From assembly GCA_964461115.1 (NCBI GenBank), contig CAYWSX010000001.1, positions 124,001 to 188,000 of the forward strand: a DNA stretch of 64,000 bases, in the 5' to 3' direction. Under the pieces are notes generated by a model. The model was given only the letters and a program-made list of their open reading frames with translations, did not search any database and was not told the origin of the DNA. Both the position numbers and the translations under genes were made by a program. This document shows positions 32,936 to 41,013 of the stretch, in pieces. The stretch comes from RGIG2134 sp964461115. GTDB lineage: Bacteria > Cyanobacteriota > Vampirovibrionia > Gastranaerophilales > Gastranaerophilaceae. Position 1 is the first letter of the stretch, and the number at the start of each line of letters is the position of its first letter.

Positions 32936-34963
32936 CTATACCAGATGTAGGCAATTTATAACAATATCAATCAATTTTATTCCGGCAAACGGCAGCACCA
33001 GACCGCCAAAACCGTATATAAAAATATTTTTTGTAAGCATAGCTTCCGCTGTAGTCTGCTTATATTGAACACCCCGCAAGGAAAGCGGAATCAGCATTGG
33101 AATTATCAAAGCATTAAAAATAACCGCAGAAAGAATCGCGCTTTGAGGGCTTTGAAGGTGCATAATGTTCAACATTCCCAACTGCGGATACTGAGCCAAG
33201 AACAGAGCCGGAATAATCGCAAAATACTTCGCAACATCGTTCGCAACACTGAATGTTGTCAACGAACCGCGAGTAATCAGGATTTGTTTACCGATTTCGA
33301 CAATATCAAGCAGTTTTGTAGGGCTGGAATCAAGATCAATCATGTTTGAAGCTTCACGCGCAGCCTGTGTTCCGGCATTCATTGCAACTGCAACGTCTGC
33401 TTGCGCAAGTGCAGGCGCATCATTTGTTCCGTCTCCAATCATAGCAACCATATAGCCGTTATTTTGGAATTCTTTTATTTTATCCAATTTTGTTTGAGGT
33501 TTTGCCTCAGCGAGGAAATCGCTTACGCCCGCCTCCGCAGCAATTGCAGCTGCAGTCATGGGGTTGTCCCCCGTAATCATAACCGATTTTATGCCCATCA
33601 TATGAAGCTGGTGCAAACGCTCTTTTATACCGTCTTTTAAAACGTCTTTCAGCCTTATCACTCCCAAAGTCTGCGAACCTCTGGCAACTACTAACGGGGT
33701 TGCACCCTGAGAAGCAACCGTTTCTACGGTAGTTCGAACATCAGACGGAAACTCAACGCCCTGCGATTTAACAAGATTTTCAATTGCATCAACAGCGCCT
33801 TTTCGAATTTTCACTTCTCCGACATCAATGCCGCTCATACGAGTTTCTGCACTAAATTCAATAAACACCGCTCCGTCCGGCTTGGTAATGTCTTTTCCGC
33901 GCACATGAAGAGTCTCTTTCGCCAAAATAACAACACTTCTACCCTCTGGCGTATCATCGGCCAGCGAAGAAATCATCGCAGCTTTCGCAAGGTCGTTCAG
34001 CTCGACTCCGCTAGCAGGAATAAATTCTGTAGCAAGGCGATTCCCGAGTGTAATAGTACCCGTCTTGTCCAAAAGGACAACATTTACGTCACCCGATGCC
34101 TCTACTGCCCGCCCGCTGAGTGCAATGACATTGTGAGAAAGCAGTCTGTCCATTCCACTGATACCAATTGCAGGAAGAAGTCCGCCTATTGTGGTCGGAA
34201 CAAGGCAGACAAGAAGCGCTATCAATATCGGCGCTCCAATATGAGCACCTGAATAAATTGCAAAATATTTTAAAGTAAAAACAACAACCAAAAACAAGAC
34301 TGTAAGACCAATAAGCAGTATCTCCAGCGCTATTTCATTAGGAGTTTTTTGTCTTTTTGCACCTTCAACCATTTTTATCATTTGGTCAAGGAATGTTTCA
34401 CCGGGATTCGCCGTAATTCTGATTTTCAAGTCTCCGGAAAGCACCTTTGTACCGCCTGTTACACCGCTTCTGTCTCCGCCGCCTTCGCGCACAACCGGTG
34501 CTGATTCGCCCGTAATTGCAGATTCGTCTACCAGCGCAACACCTTTAACAATCTCACCGTCACAAGGTATGATTTCATTGTCTTTTGCACTTACCATATC
34601 ACCTTTTTTTAAAGAAAGGGCAGGAATACTTGTTATATTACCATTCTCATCAATAACATTCGCAAAAGCTTCACTACGCGACTTTTTAAGCGTATCAGCC
34701 TGCGCTTTGCCCTTGCCTTCTGCAAGAGATTGGGCGAAATTTGCAAAAAGCACTGTGAACCATAACCAGAGCGAAATTTGCAAATTGAAAGCAAACGGCA
34801 GTCCTTTAATCAAGTCCACGACAGTAACATATGCCGTAAAAACCGCTCCAAGTTCCACAATAAACATTACAGGGTTAGCAATCATCGTTTTAGGATTTAA
34901 TTTCAAAAACGAACCTTTTACGGCGTCTATTATTATTTTAGGCTGAAATATACTGTTTCCCAT
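32936..34963 (-). CDS. kdpB: potassium-transporting P-type ATPase subunit B
   Basis: Catalytic subunit that couples ATP hydrolysis to high-affinity potassium uptake. 675 residues with the phosphorylated Asp in VLLDKTGTITLGNR, the actuator loop DESAITGESAPV, the hinge MIGDGTNDAPALA and seven predicted membrane helices. All signature residues are intact. 18 bases after kdpA. Confidence 0.97.
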   Translation of the reverse strand: MGNSIFQPKIIIDAVKGSFLKLNPKTMIANPVMFIVELGAVFTAYVTVVDLIKGLPFAFNLQISLWLWFTVLFANFAQSLAEGKGKAQADTLKKSRSEAFANVIDENGNITSIPALSLKKGDMVSAKDNEIIPCDGEIVKGVALVDESAITGESAPVVREGGGDRSGVTGGTKVLSGDLKIRITANPGETFLDQMIKMVEGAKRQKTPNEIALEILLIGLTVLFLVVVFTLKYFAIYSGAHIGAPILIALLVCLVPTTIGGLLPAIGISGMDRLLSHNVIALSGRAVEASGDVNVVLLDKTGTITLGNRLATEFIPASGVELNDLAKAAMISSLADDTPEGRSVVILAKETLHVRGKDITKPDGAVFIEFSAETRMSGIDVGEVKIRKGAVDAIENLVKSQGVEFPSDVRTTVETVASQGATPLVVARGSQTLGVIRLKDVLKDGIKERLHQLHMMGIKSVMITGDNPMTAAAIAAEAGVSDFLAEAKPQTKLDKIKEFQNNGYMVAMIGDGTNDAPALAQADVAVAMNAGTQAAREASNMIDLDSSPTKLLDIVEIGKQILITRGSLTTFSVANDVAKYFAIIPALFLAQYPQLGMLNIMHLQSPQSAILSAVIFNALIIPMLIPLSLRGVQYKQTTAEAMLTKNIFIYGFGGLVLPFAGIKLIDIVINCLHLV

Positions 34964-34981
34964 TTATTTTTCCTTTTTCAT

Positions 34982-36676
34982 TTAGAACAAAATCATTGAT
35001 TTTAAAAATACTGCTTCCAAGATAGGTCCCAAAACCCACACCGGAAAGAATGTCAAAGCTCCGACAACAAAAACAACCCCGATTAATAACATTACAAACA
35101 GCGGGCTTGCCACCGGAAACTGAGCCTCTGTCGGAACAAATCTTTTCTTTGCGCAGGAGCCTGCAATCAACAGCGGCGGGACAATTATCGCCAATCGACA
35201 AACAATCATTGCAATCCCGATTGAAATATTATAAAAAGGCGTATTAGCATTCAATCCGGCAAAAGCGGAACCATTGTTCCCCGCACCTGAGGCAAAAGCA
35301 TAGATTATTTCCGAAAGCCCATGCGGTCCTGCATTATTAAGGCTTGAAACACCTACGTGCGTGGCAACCGCCCCCATTATAAGCTGATATATTAAAGGTG
35401 AAAGAAGCGCAATCATTACCATTTGCATTTCAAACGGTTCAAGCTTTTTACCAAAAATCTCAGGGGTGCGTCCAATCATCAATCCGACTAAAAACATAGT
35501 CAAAATCGCGTATAATATCATCCCGACAAATCCGACTCCGACTCCACCGAATATAACCTCACCTATCATCATGTTAAACATCAGGACAAGCCCGGTTAAG
35601 GGCAGAAGGCTATCATGCATAGCATTTACGGCACCGCAGGAGATTACAGTTGTTGACTGAGCAAATACAATAGAATTTAACACGCCAAAGCGCATTTCCT
35701 TCCCTTCTAAGTTAACACCGTTCAGAATTCCTGCCTGCGAAAGAACGGGATTTCCCTGGTACTCTGCATATAAAGCCGCACAAAGTCCGAGGACATACAA
35801 AATAAACATTGCGGCATAAATAGTAACACCAATCTTGCGCTTTTCAAGCAAAGAGCCCGCAGCAAACGGTAAAGATGCTGCAATCATCAAAAATCCGAGG
35901 ATTTCCATATAATCTGTCATAGGATTAGGATTTTCGAACGGGTGAGAAGAATTTGAAGCAAAAAATCCGCCGCCATTCGTCCCCAACATTTTTATCGCCT
36001 CTTGAGACGCCACAGGACCCTGCGGGATAACCTGCTCATATCCTGCCAATGTTTTTACATTAATATATTCGTTAAAATTCTGAATAACCCCCTGCGAAAC
36101 AAATACCAGCGAATAAATAACAGCCAGCGGCAGTAAAATATAAATAATCGAACGCGTAAAATCTACCCAAAAATTGCCTATCGTTTCAGAAGTTTTCCTT
36201 GAAAAACCTCTCAAAAATGCTGCAAATACTGCAAGACCGACGGCAGCAGACAAGAAATTCTGCAAAGACAACCCAAACATCTGGCTCAAATAACTTAAAG
36301 TTTTTTCACCGCTATATGATTGCCAGTTAGTATTTGTCACAAATGAAATCGCTGTATTTAAAGCTGTATCCCATCTTACAGAAGCCATTTTTTGAGGATT
36401 CAACGGAAGTATATGCTGCACCAAAAGCAAAGCAAAAAGAACCGCAAAACCTATCAGACTAAATATCAAAATCGACATAATATAGGTTTTTGCAGTCATT
36501 TCTTCATTTTCATCAACTCCAAATGATTTATATAGAAATTTTTCAATCGGTCTTAAGACAAAAGACATAAAAGTCTTTTCGCCCTTATAAACATGCCCGA
36601 TATATTCTCCCAGTATGACTGCAATTACAGTCAAGATTATTAAAAATAATGCAACATGCACCGCGATAGTGCTCAT
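34982..36676 (-). CDS. kdpA: potassium-transporting ATPase subunit A
   Basis: Potassium-binding channel-like subunit, 564 residues, about ten membrane helices. Selectivity-filter-like loops are visible (for example TNTNWQSYSGE, GTNGGGFFASNSSHPFENP, GAVNAMHDSLLPL, GSGAGNNGSAFAGL). First gene of the operon kdpA-B-C-x-D. The ribosome-binding site AAGGAGA lies close to the ATG. I found no kdpF-like small gene upstream. Confidence 0.97.
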   Translation of the reverse strand: MSTIAVHVALFLIILTVIAVILGEYIGHVYKGEKTFMSFVLRPIEKFLYKSFGVDENEEMTAKTYIMSILIFSLIGFAVLFALLLVQHILPLNPQKMASVRWDTALNTAISFVTNTNWQSYSGEKTLSYLSQMFGLSLQNFLSAAVGLAVFAAFLRGFSRKTSETIGNFWVDFTRSIIYILLPLAVIYSLVFVSQGVIQNFNEYINVKTLAGYEQVIPQGPVASQEAIKMLGTNGGGFFASNSSHPFENPNPMTDYMEILGFLMIAASLPFAAGSLLEKRKIGVTIYAAMFILYVLGLCAALYAEYQGNPVLSQAGILNGVNLEGKEMRFGVLNSIVFAQSTTVISCGAVNAMHDSLLPLTGLVLMFNMMIGEVIFGGVGVGFVGMILYAILTMFLVGLMIGRTPEIFGKKLEPFEMQMVMIALLSPLIYQLIMGAVATHVGVSSLNNAGPHGLSEIIYAFASGAGNNGSAFAGLNANTPFYNISIGIAMIVCRLAIIVPPLLIAGSCAKKRFVPTEAQFPVASPLFVMLLIGVVFVVGALTFFPVWVLGPILEAVFLKSMILF

Positions 36677-36704
36677 ATTCCGTTCTCCTTTTCATGATTG
36701 CATT

Positions 36705-36733
36705 ATCTTAGTCCCCTTATATTTGTTTGTCAA
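36705..36733 (-). promoter_or_regulatory. promoter of the kdp operon
   Basis: On the minus strand TTGACA (36733-36728), 17 bases, TAAGAT (36710-36705), about 30 bases upstream of the kdpA start. With no KdpE visible in the window, the activator is unknown. Confidence 0.6.
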
Positions 36734-36772
36734 TCAAACCTTAAACGCTTCGCCAGAGAGCACTTTTCAGAA

Positions 36773-36799
36773 AAAAAGCTCCATTATTCGGAGCTTTTT
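36773..36799. terminator. terminator between aldehyde dehydrogenase and kdpA
   Basis: AAAAAGCTCC (36773-36782) pairs perfectly with GGAGCTTTTT (36790-36799) over a 7-base loop, 10 bases after the dehydrogenase stop. Confidence 0.9.
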
Positions 36800-36808
36800 A
36801 TTGTCATG

Positions 36809-38182
36809 CTATTTGAATAATCTTTTTACCATATTAGTAACTTTTTCATTATAAGGCGGGAATATAAGTCCGGGTTCGATATTACCGTCCCTATAAAGAA
36901 TGCTTTTTTCGTGCGTAAAAGTGTCAAACGTATATTTACCGTGATATTGACCTATTCCTGACAAACCGACACCGCCAAATGGCATTTTAGAACTTAAAAG
37001 ATGATTTATTGTATCATTAACACATCCTCCACCAAAGGAAAGACTTGTCAAAACAAGCTGTACAAGTTCCTCGTCTTCCGAGAACACGTACAAACCAAGC
37101 GGTTTTGACCTTTTCCGGATAAAATCAATAACATCATCTATATTTTTGTATGTGAGAATCGGCAAAATTGGACCAAAAACCTCTTCCTGCATAGTTGGGC
37201 TGGCATCTGTAGCATTAACAAGTGTAGGTTCGATGTACAAACCGCATTCATCCGTCTGTCCGCCTGTGATAATATTTGGCATTTCTCGTTCCACGATATT
37301 TTTAAGGCGATGAAACTCTTTTGTATTAATTATTCTGCCAAAATCCGGGCTCTCTTGAACAACAGTACCAAAAAACAGTCTGATTGCTTTCTGAAGCTCT
37401 TCAATCAGCTTATCTTTAATTTCTTCCTCCACAAAAATATAATCAGGCGCTATACAGGTTTGTCCGGAATTCAAAAATTTACCCCAGGCAATACGCTTTG
37501 CAGCGATTTCAAGATTCGCTGTTTTATCGACTATTGTAGGGCTTTTTCCACCTAACTCAAGTGTAAAAGGCACCAAGTTTTTGGACGCAGCTACAGCAAC
37601 CTCTTTGCCGATTTCGGTACTTCCTGTAAAAAAGATATAATCGAACTCGGCACTCACAAGTTCCGAACTCGGATACTCAGAAGCCTCAAGAGGTTTTATG
37701 TAATCCGGTCTGAATGTTTCTTCTAACATTTTATGAATAACTTTTGCAGTTGCAGGTGTATTTTTTGTAGGTTTTACAACAGCACAATTACCTGCTGCAA
37801 TCGCACCGATTAGAGGCGCCAGAAGCAGCTGAAACGGATAATTGAACGGCCCGATGATAAGAACAACACCATACGGGTCTTTCATTATACGTCCTTTAGA
37901 TTTCGGGATAAAAAAAGGCTGTGAAACTCTTGTCGGAGCCGCCCATCTTTTGACATGTCTTATTGCGTAATCCAATTCCTGCATTACAATCCCTATTTCT
38001 GTTGTCACGATTTCAAAATCAGGTTTTCTCAAATCATCCTTTAAAGCTTTATAAATCTGAGGTTCGTATTTTTTAATAGCACTTTTCAGAATTTTTAATT
38101 GTTTGATTCTGAAATCGACGTCCTTCGTCACGTTAGTATTGTAAAACTTGTTTATATTCTGCAAAATTTCCTGAATATTCAT
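36809..38182 (-). CDS. aldehyde dehydrogenase (class 3 type)
   Basis: Oxidises aldehydes to acids with NAD(P). 457 residues, the length of class 3 / fatty aldehyde dehydrogenases (about 450), shorter than class 1/2. Motifs: IIGPFNYPFQLLLAPLIGAI, VVKPTKNTPATA, FTGSTEIGKEVA, LELGGKSP with the general base Glu, and GKFLNSGQTCIAPDY with the nucleophilic Cys. The C-terminal 25 residues are basic/hydrophobic but no clear membrane anchor is seen. Single gene with its own terminator. Substrate unknown. Confidence 0.93.
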   Translation of the reverse strand: MNIQEILQNINKFYNTNVTKDVDFRIKQLKILKSAIKKYEPQIYKALKDDLRKPDFEIVTTEIGIVMQELDYAIRHVKRWAAPTRVSQPFFIPKSKGRIMKDPYGVVLIIGPFNYPFQLLLAPLIGAIAAGNCAVVKPTKNTPATAKVIHKMLEETFRPDYIKPLEASEYPSSELVSAEFDYIFFTGSTEIGKEVAVAASKNLVPFTLELGGKSPTIVDKTANLEIAAKRIAWGKFLNSGQTCIAPDYIFVEEEIKDKLIEELQKAIRLFFGTVVQESPDFGRIINTKEFHRLKNIVEREMPNIITGGQTDECGLYIEPTLVNATDASPTMQEEVFGPILPILTYKNIDDVIDFIRKRSKPLGLYVFSEDEELVQLVLTSLSFGGGCVNDTINHLLSSKMPFGGVGLSGIGQYHGKYTFDTFTHEKSILYRDGNIEPGLIFPPYNEKVTNMVKRLFK

Positions 38183-38286
38183 ATTTTTTCCTCGCGTAAT
38201 ATGCCAACGTACAATTTAAACGAAGCCCTGAAAAAGAACAATTCATAAGTCGGACAAAAATTGGGCTAATAAATAGCTGTTTAACT

Positions 38287-38322
38287 AAAAGAGATAAATG
38301 AAAATTCATTTATCTCTTTTGG
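38287..38322 (-). terminator. long perfect hairpin, terminator of the 38346 gene
   Basis: AAAAGAGATAAATGAA (38287-38302) and TTCATTTATCTCTTTT (38305-38320) pair perfectly over 16 bp with a 2-base centre, 26 bases past the stop of the minus-strand gene and ending in a T-run on both strands. Confidence 0.75.
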
Positions 38323-38345
38323 AATATTTTTTAATTTATTAAAAC

Positions 38346-38966
38346 CTATTTGCCTTCTGGATCTTTTTCTTCAATTTCAGGCTTTACTTCTTCGGCTTGT
38401 TCAGAGGCAGCGTCAATCTTCGATTCCTGTTTAACCGCTTCTTTTACTTCTTCAAGTTCTTTTTTTATTTCGTTTACTTCTTTTATATCCGCAGCCGCTG
38501 TTTCTTTTTCTTTCTTCACTTCCGCTTTTGGAGTTTCAATTTCTTCTGCTACAGTTTTTTCATTTTTATTCTCAGGAACTTCAAGGTTTTTAATAGTAAC
38601 ATCTAAGCGCTTCTTCAAGGACGGAAGTGCAAGTAATTGTGCAACACCCACACCAAAAATAGAATAGCAGGCTACCGCGAAAACACCAAATACACCGAAT
38701 TTCTTAGCAGGGTTTTTCTTTCCGCCAAGAGCCAGCATCGCGCCTATTGCACCAAATCCGCTAACCAAGCCGCCGATTACACCCGCGATTGATAGCTTTT
38801 TACCATTATCATTTCTAACTTTTATATATTCATCGATTCGTTCTTTTGTAGAGTCGATTGTTCTTTTAGTTTGATTTGTATCAACAAATGAAATTTCTTG
38901 TCGTCCGTTTTCACGCACCTTGCCAATAGTTGGAGTATAATCAATAGGATTTACAAATAAAGACAT
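38346..38966 (-). CDS. two-TM protein with long acidic coiled tail, unknown
   Basis: 206 residues, not recognised. The N-terminal 60 residues are soluble; two Gly/Ala-rich hydrophobic helices lie at about 61-83 and 90-113 with a KKNPAKK loop between them; the last 85 residues are Glu/Lys/Ala-rich and likely an extended coiled-coil. The AAGGAAA site precedes the ATG. Similar small two-helix proteins with charged tails recur in this window, suggesting a lineage-specific type. Stand-alone gene between the dehydrogenase and a GNAT gene. Confidence 0.75.
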   Translation of the reverse strand: MSLFVNPIDYTPTIGKVRENGRQEISFVDTNQTKRTIDSTKERIDEYIKVRNDNGKKLSIAGVIGGLVSGFGAIGAMLALGGKKNPAKKFGVFGVFAVACYSIFGVGVAQLLALPSLKKRLDVTIKNLEVPENKNEKTVAEEIETPKAEVKKEKETAAADIKEVNEIKKELEEVKEAVKQESKIDAASEQAEEVKPEIEEKDPEGK

Positions 38967-39067
38967 GCTTTTTCCTTTTTATATTCTGCAATTATAATTG
39001 TACAACGCACCTCAATAAAAATATTTATCATATTTCGTAAAAAATTTACAAATATTAATGAAAATTT

Positions 39068-39640
39068 CTAATTATTACTTAGTACGATTTTTTCGAATGT
39101 TTTTTTGAGAGTTTTTACGTCTTTATGAAGAAAATCAAAAACTTTTTTCATATCAGTCATAATTTCTGTTTTTTCAGGACATAATTCGTTGAAGGGCATA
39201 AATAACAGCTCCATTTCAAGCTCCTTAACATCATTCGGGAAATAATATTTCATATTCGAATTTTGACACCCGAGACGCTCGTAAAAACGCATTCTTTTGA
39301 CCGTGTTTACCTCCTCGCTGACCTTTTCAACTTCAAAATAACAACCCTTCAAATCTTTATACTCAGAAAAAAGCTCTGTAAGAATTTTTGAGCCAAAGCC
39401 TTTAGAATGGTGCTTTTTTACTATCGCAAGATAATCAACCCAAAGAAAATCATCTGCAAAATACAAAACATAGCCTGCAATCTCTCCCTCATCATATATT
39501 ACCGCCAGATTGTAATTTTCTGACGCCAAGTTTGAATATAACTTATCGAAACTTTTCAATTCTTCCGGCGGAAACTGGGTTTTCATATCTTTGTATATTT
39601 TTTCAAAAATTTCTTTATTTTGCGTGATTTCTAATTTCAT
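39068..39640 (-). CDS. GNAT family N-acetyltransferase
   Basis: Acetyl-CoA-dependent transferase, 190 residues. The GNAT core is at about 45-145: AGYVLYFADDFLWVDYLAIV, then the acetyl-CoA loop KKHHSKGFGSKIL, then FYERLGC. A helical extension of about 45 residues follows at the C-terminus. Substrate unknown. Monocistronic by its spacing. Confidence 0.88.
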   Translation of the reverse strand: MKLEITQNKEIFEKIYKDMKTQFPPEELKSFDKLYSNLASENYNLAVIYDEGEIAGYVLYFADDFLWVDYLAIVKKHHSKGFGSKILTELFSEYKDLKGCYFEVEKVSEEVNTVKRMRFYERLGCQNSNMKYYFPNDVKELEMELLFMPFNELCPEKTEIMTDMKKVFDFLHKDVKTLKKTFEKIVLSNN

Positions 39641-39735
39641 AAAAAGCTCCTTCAGATACCTTCATTATCATGAAAAATAAACTTTAGTCAAAAGCCTCGT
39701 ATCATAAGGATTGAAATTCTCATTATGAAGATATG

Positions 39736-39764
39736 TAAACAAATTATTCACATGATGTTATAAA
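39736..39764 (+). promoter_or_regulatory. possible promoter of a small RNA
   Basis: TAAACA (39736-39741), 17 bases, TATAAA (39759-39764) on the plus strand, between two minus-strand genes. It would start a transcript near 39771 that ends at the orphan terminator at 39853-39878. Confidence 0.3.
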
Positions 39765-39770
39765 TTCGAA

Positions 39771-39878
39771 AAAGCGGGTACATGAAGAATAGAGGAAACA
39801 AAAAAAATTTCAAATTTCTCTCTAATTCCTCTCTCTAATATGTGGTAAACTTAACCGACTTCAGTCGGTTTTTTTTTG
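39771..39878 (+). ncRNA. candidate small RNA with its own terminator
   Basis: A plus-strand intrinsic terminator (39853-39878) stands in a gap where both neighbouring genes are on the minus strand, so it serves no visible gene. With the possible promoter at 39736-39764 it would define a transcript of about 105 bases. It contains a purine-rich stretch and repeated CTCTCTAA-type motifs (TTTCTCTCTAATTCCTCTCTC, around 39817-39837). No ORF of note. Tentative. Confidence 0.3.
39853..39878 (+). terminator. orphan plus-strand terminator
   Basis: AACCGACT (39853-39860) pairs with AGTCGGTT (39863-39870) and is followed by T-runs only in the plus direction. Neither flanking gene reads in this direction. 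Confidence 0.75.
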
Positions 39879-39885
39879 CGCAAAA

Positions 39886-40464
39886 TTAAAAATGCAAATG
39901 TAGTATAATCCCGAACATTGCCCCAAGACCGAGGAACATCAGGGGATCTTTTTTAGTCTTCAAAGCATAAATTATCAACCCGCAAAGCAAAACCAAGGCT
40001 TTCAAATCAATGTAATTTGTTATTTGTGCAAAATTAAATTGCGAAATGTGAGCAATGTCTCTTATAATATATGTTTTGAACAAACTCACGGCAACAGCGG
40101 TAATCAATGCGCAGCCCGCCGGTTTTATCGAGTATAAAACAGCTTGAACGTAAAAATTTTCGCTGAATTTGTTTAAAAGTTTTGAAACAGCAACAACCAT
40201 AAGATAAGAAGGCAGGACAAGGGCTGTTGTAGCGATTAAAGACCCTATCAAGCCGCCCGATTTAAAACCGGCAAAGGTTGCAACATTTATCCCGACAGGC
40301 CCTGGGGTTATGCTGGATATCGCAAGCATATCCACAAGTTCTTTCGCCGAATACCAGTGATACTGCGCCGAAATGTGATACAAAAATGGCAGCGTCGCAT
40401 ACCCTCCACCGACAGAAAGCATTCCGACCTTAAAAAATTCCAAAAAGAGGTAAATATAAAGCAT
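39886..40464 (-). CDS. chromate transporter half, second subunit
   Basis: 192 residues with about five to six membrane helices. The CHR motif FFKVGMLSVGGGYATLPFL is at the N-terminus, followed by SSITPGPVGINVATFAGFK. One of a pair of short CHR proteins that together equal one full-length ChrA. It shares one base (stop/start) with the upstream half. CHR proteins export chromate in some bacteria; many homologues have unknown substrates. Confidence 0.88.
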   Translation of the reverse strand: MLYIYLFLEFFKVGMLSVGGGYATLPFLYHISAQYHWYSAKELVDMLAISSITPGPVGINVATFAGFKSGGLIGSLIATTALVLPSYLMVVAVSKLLNKFSENFYVQAVLYSIKPAGCALITAVAVSLFKTYIIRDIAHISQFNFAQITNYIDLKALVLLCGLIIYALKTKKDPLMFLGLGAMFGIILHLHF

Positions 40465-41009
40465 TATTCAAACCTCCGTCGGATAATTTTATAAACCAGC
40501 CCGGAAAAAGCCCCGATGATAATTAAAATTCCGGGGGAAACGTGAAAAATCACAGCTAATACAAAAATAGAAACAAAAAGTAGAAATGTGAATTTGTCGA
40601 CAATACTTTTTTCCCAAATCTCTTGAACAGTCATCAAAATCAATAAAATTATGCTGATTCCTACGCCCCAAAATACGCTATTGACGAGAGAAATATGCGT
40701 TAATTTGCTCAAAAACGCCGCAAGACAAACTATTGCAGCAAACGGAGGTAAACACATTGCAAAAGCAGCCGTAATAGCGCCATATTTGCCTTTCAGCTTG
40801 TAGCCGACAAAAATTGCAGTATTTGTCGCAATAATCCCGGGAATGCACTGACTCAGAGCATAATAATCGACCAAATCTTCCTTTGAAATCCAGTGGCGTT
40901 TTTCGACAACTTCAGATTGAAGCATGGGCAAAATTACATAACCTCCGCCTAAAAGCAAGGCTCCAACCTTAAAAAACACCAAAAAAATATTTCGCAATGT
41001 AACTTTCAT
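40464..41009 (-). CDS. chromate transporter half, first subunit
   Basis: 181 residues with FFKVGALLLGGGYVILPML at the N-terminus and ALSQCIPGIIATNTAIFVGYK, the paired CHR motifs, and about six membrane helices. The two halves lie in opposite topology in known pairs. It follows the helicase gene's coding region by 4 bases in the direction of transcription, so the pair may be expressed with that gene. Confidence 0.88.
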   Translation of the reverse strand: MKVTLRNIFLVFFKVGALLLGGGYVILPMLQSEVVEKRHWISKEDLVDYYALSQCIPGIIATNTAIFVGYKLKGKYGAITAAFAMCLPPFAAIVCLAAFLSKLTHISLVNSVFWGVGISIILLILMTVQEIWEKSIVDKFTFLLFVSIFVLAVIFHVSPGILIIIGAFSGLVYKIIRRRFE

Positions 41010-41013
41010 ACGT

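Noticed and set aside
36677..36770. kdpF upstream of kdpA
   Set aside because: No small hydrophobic frame with a ribosome-binding site lies between the promoter and kdpA.
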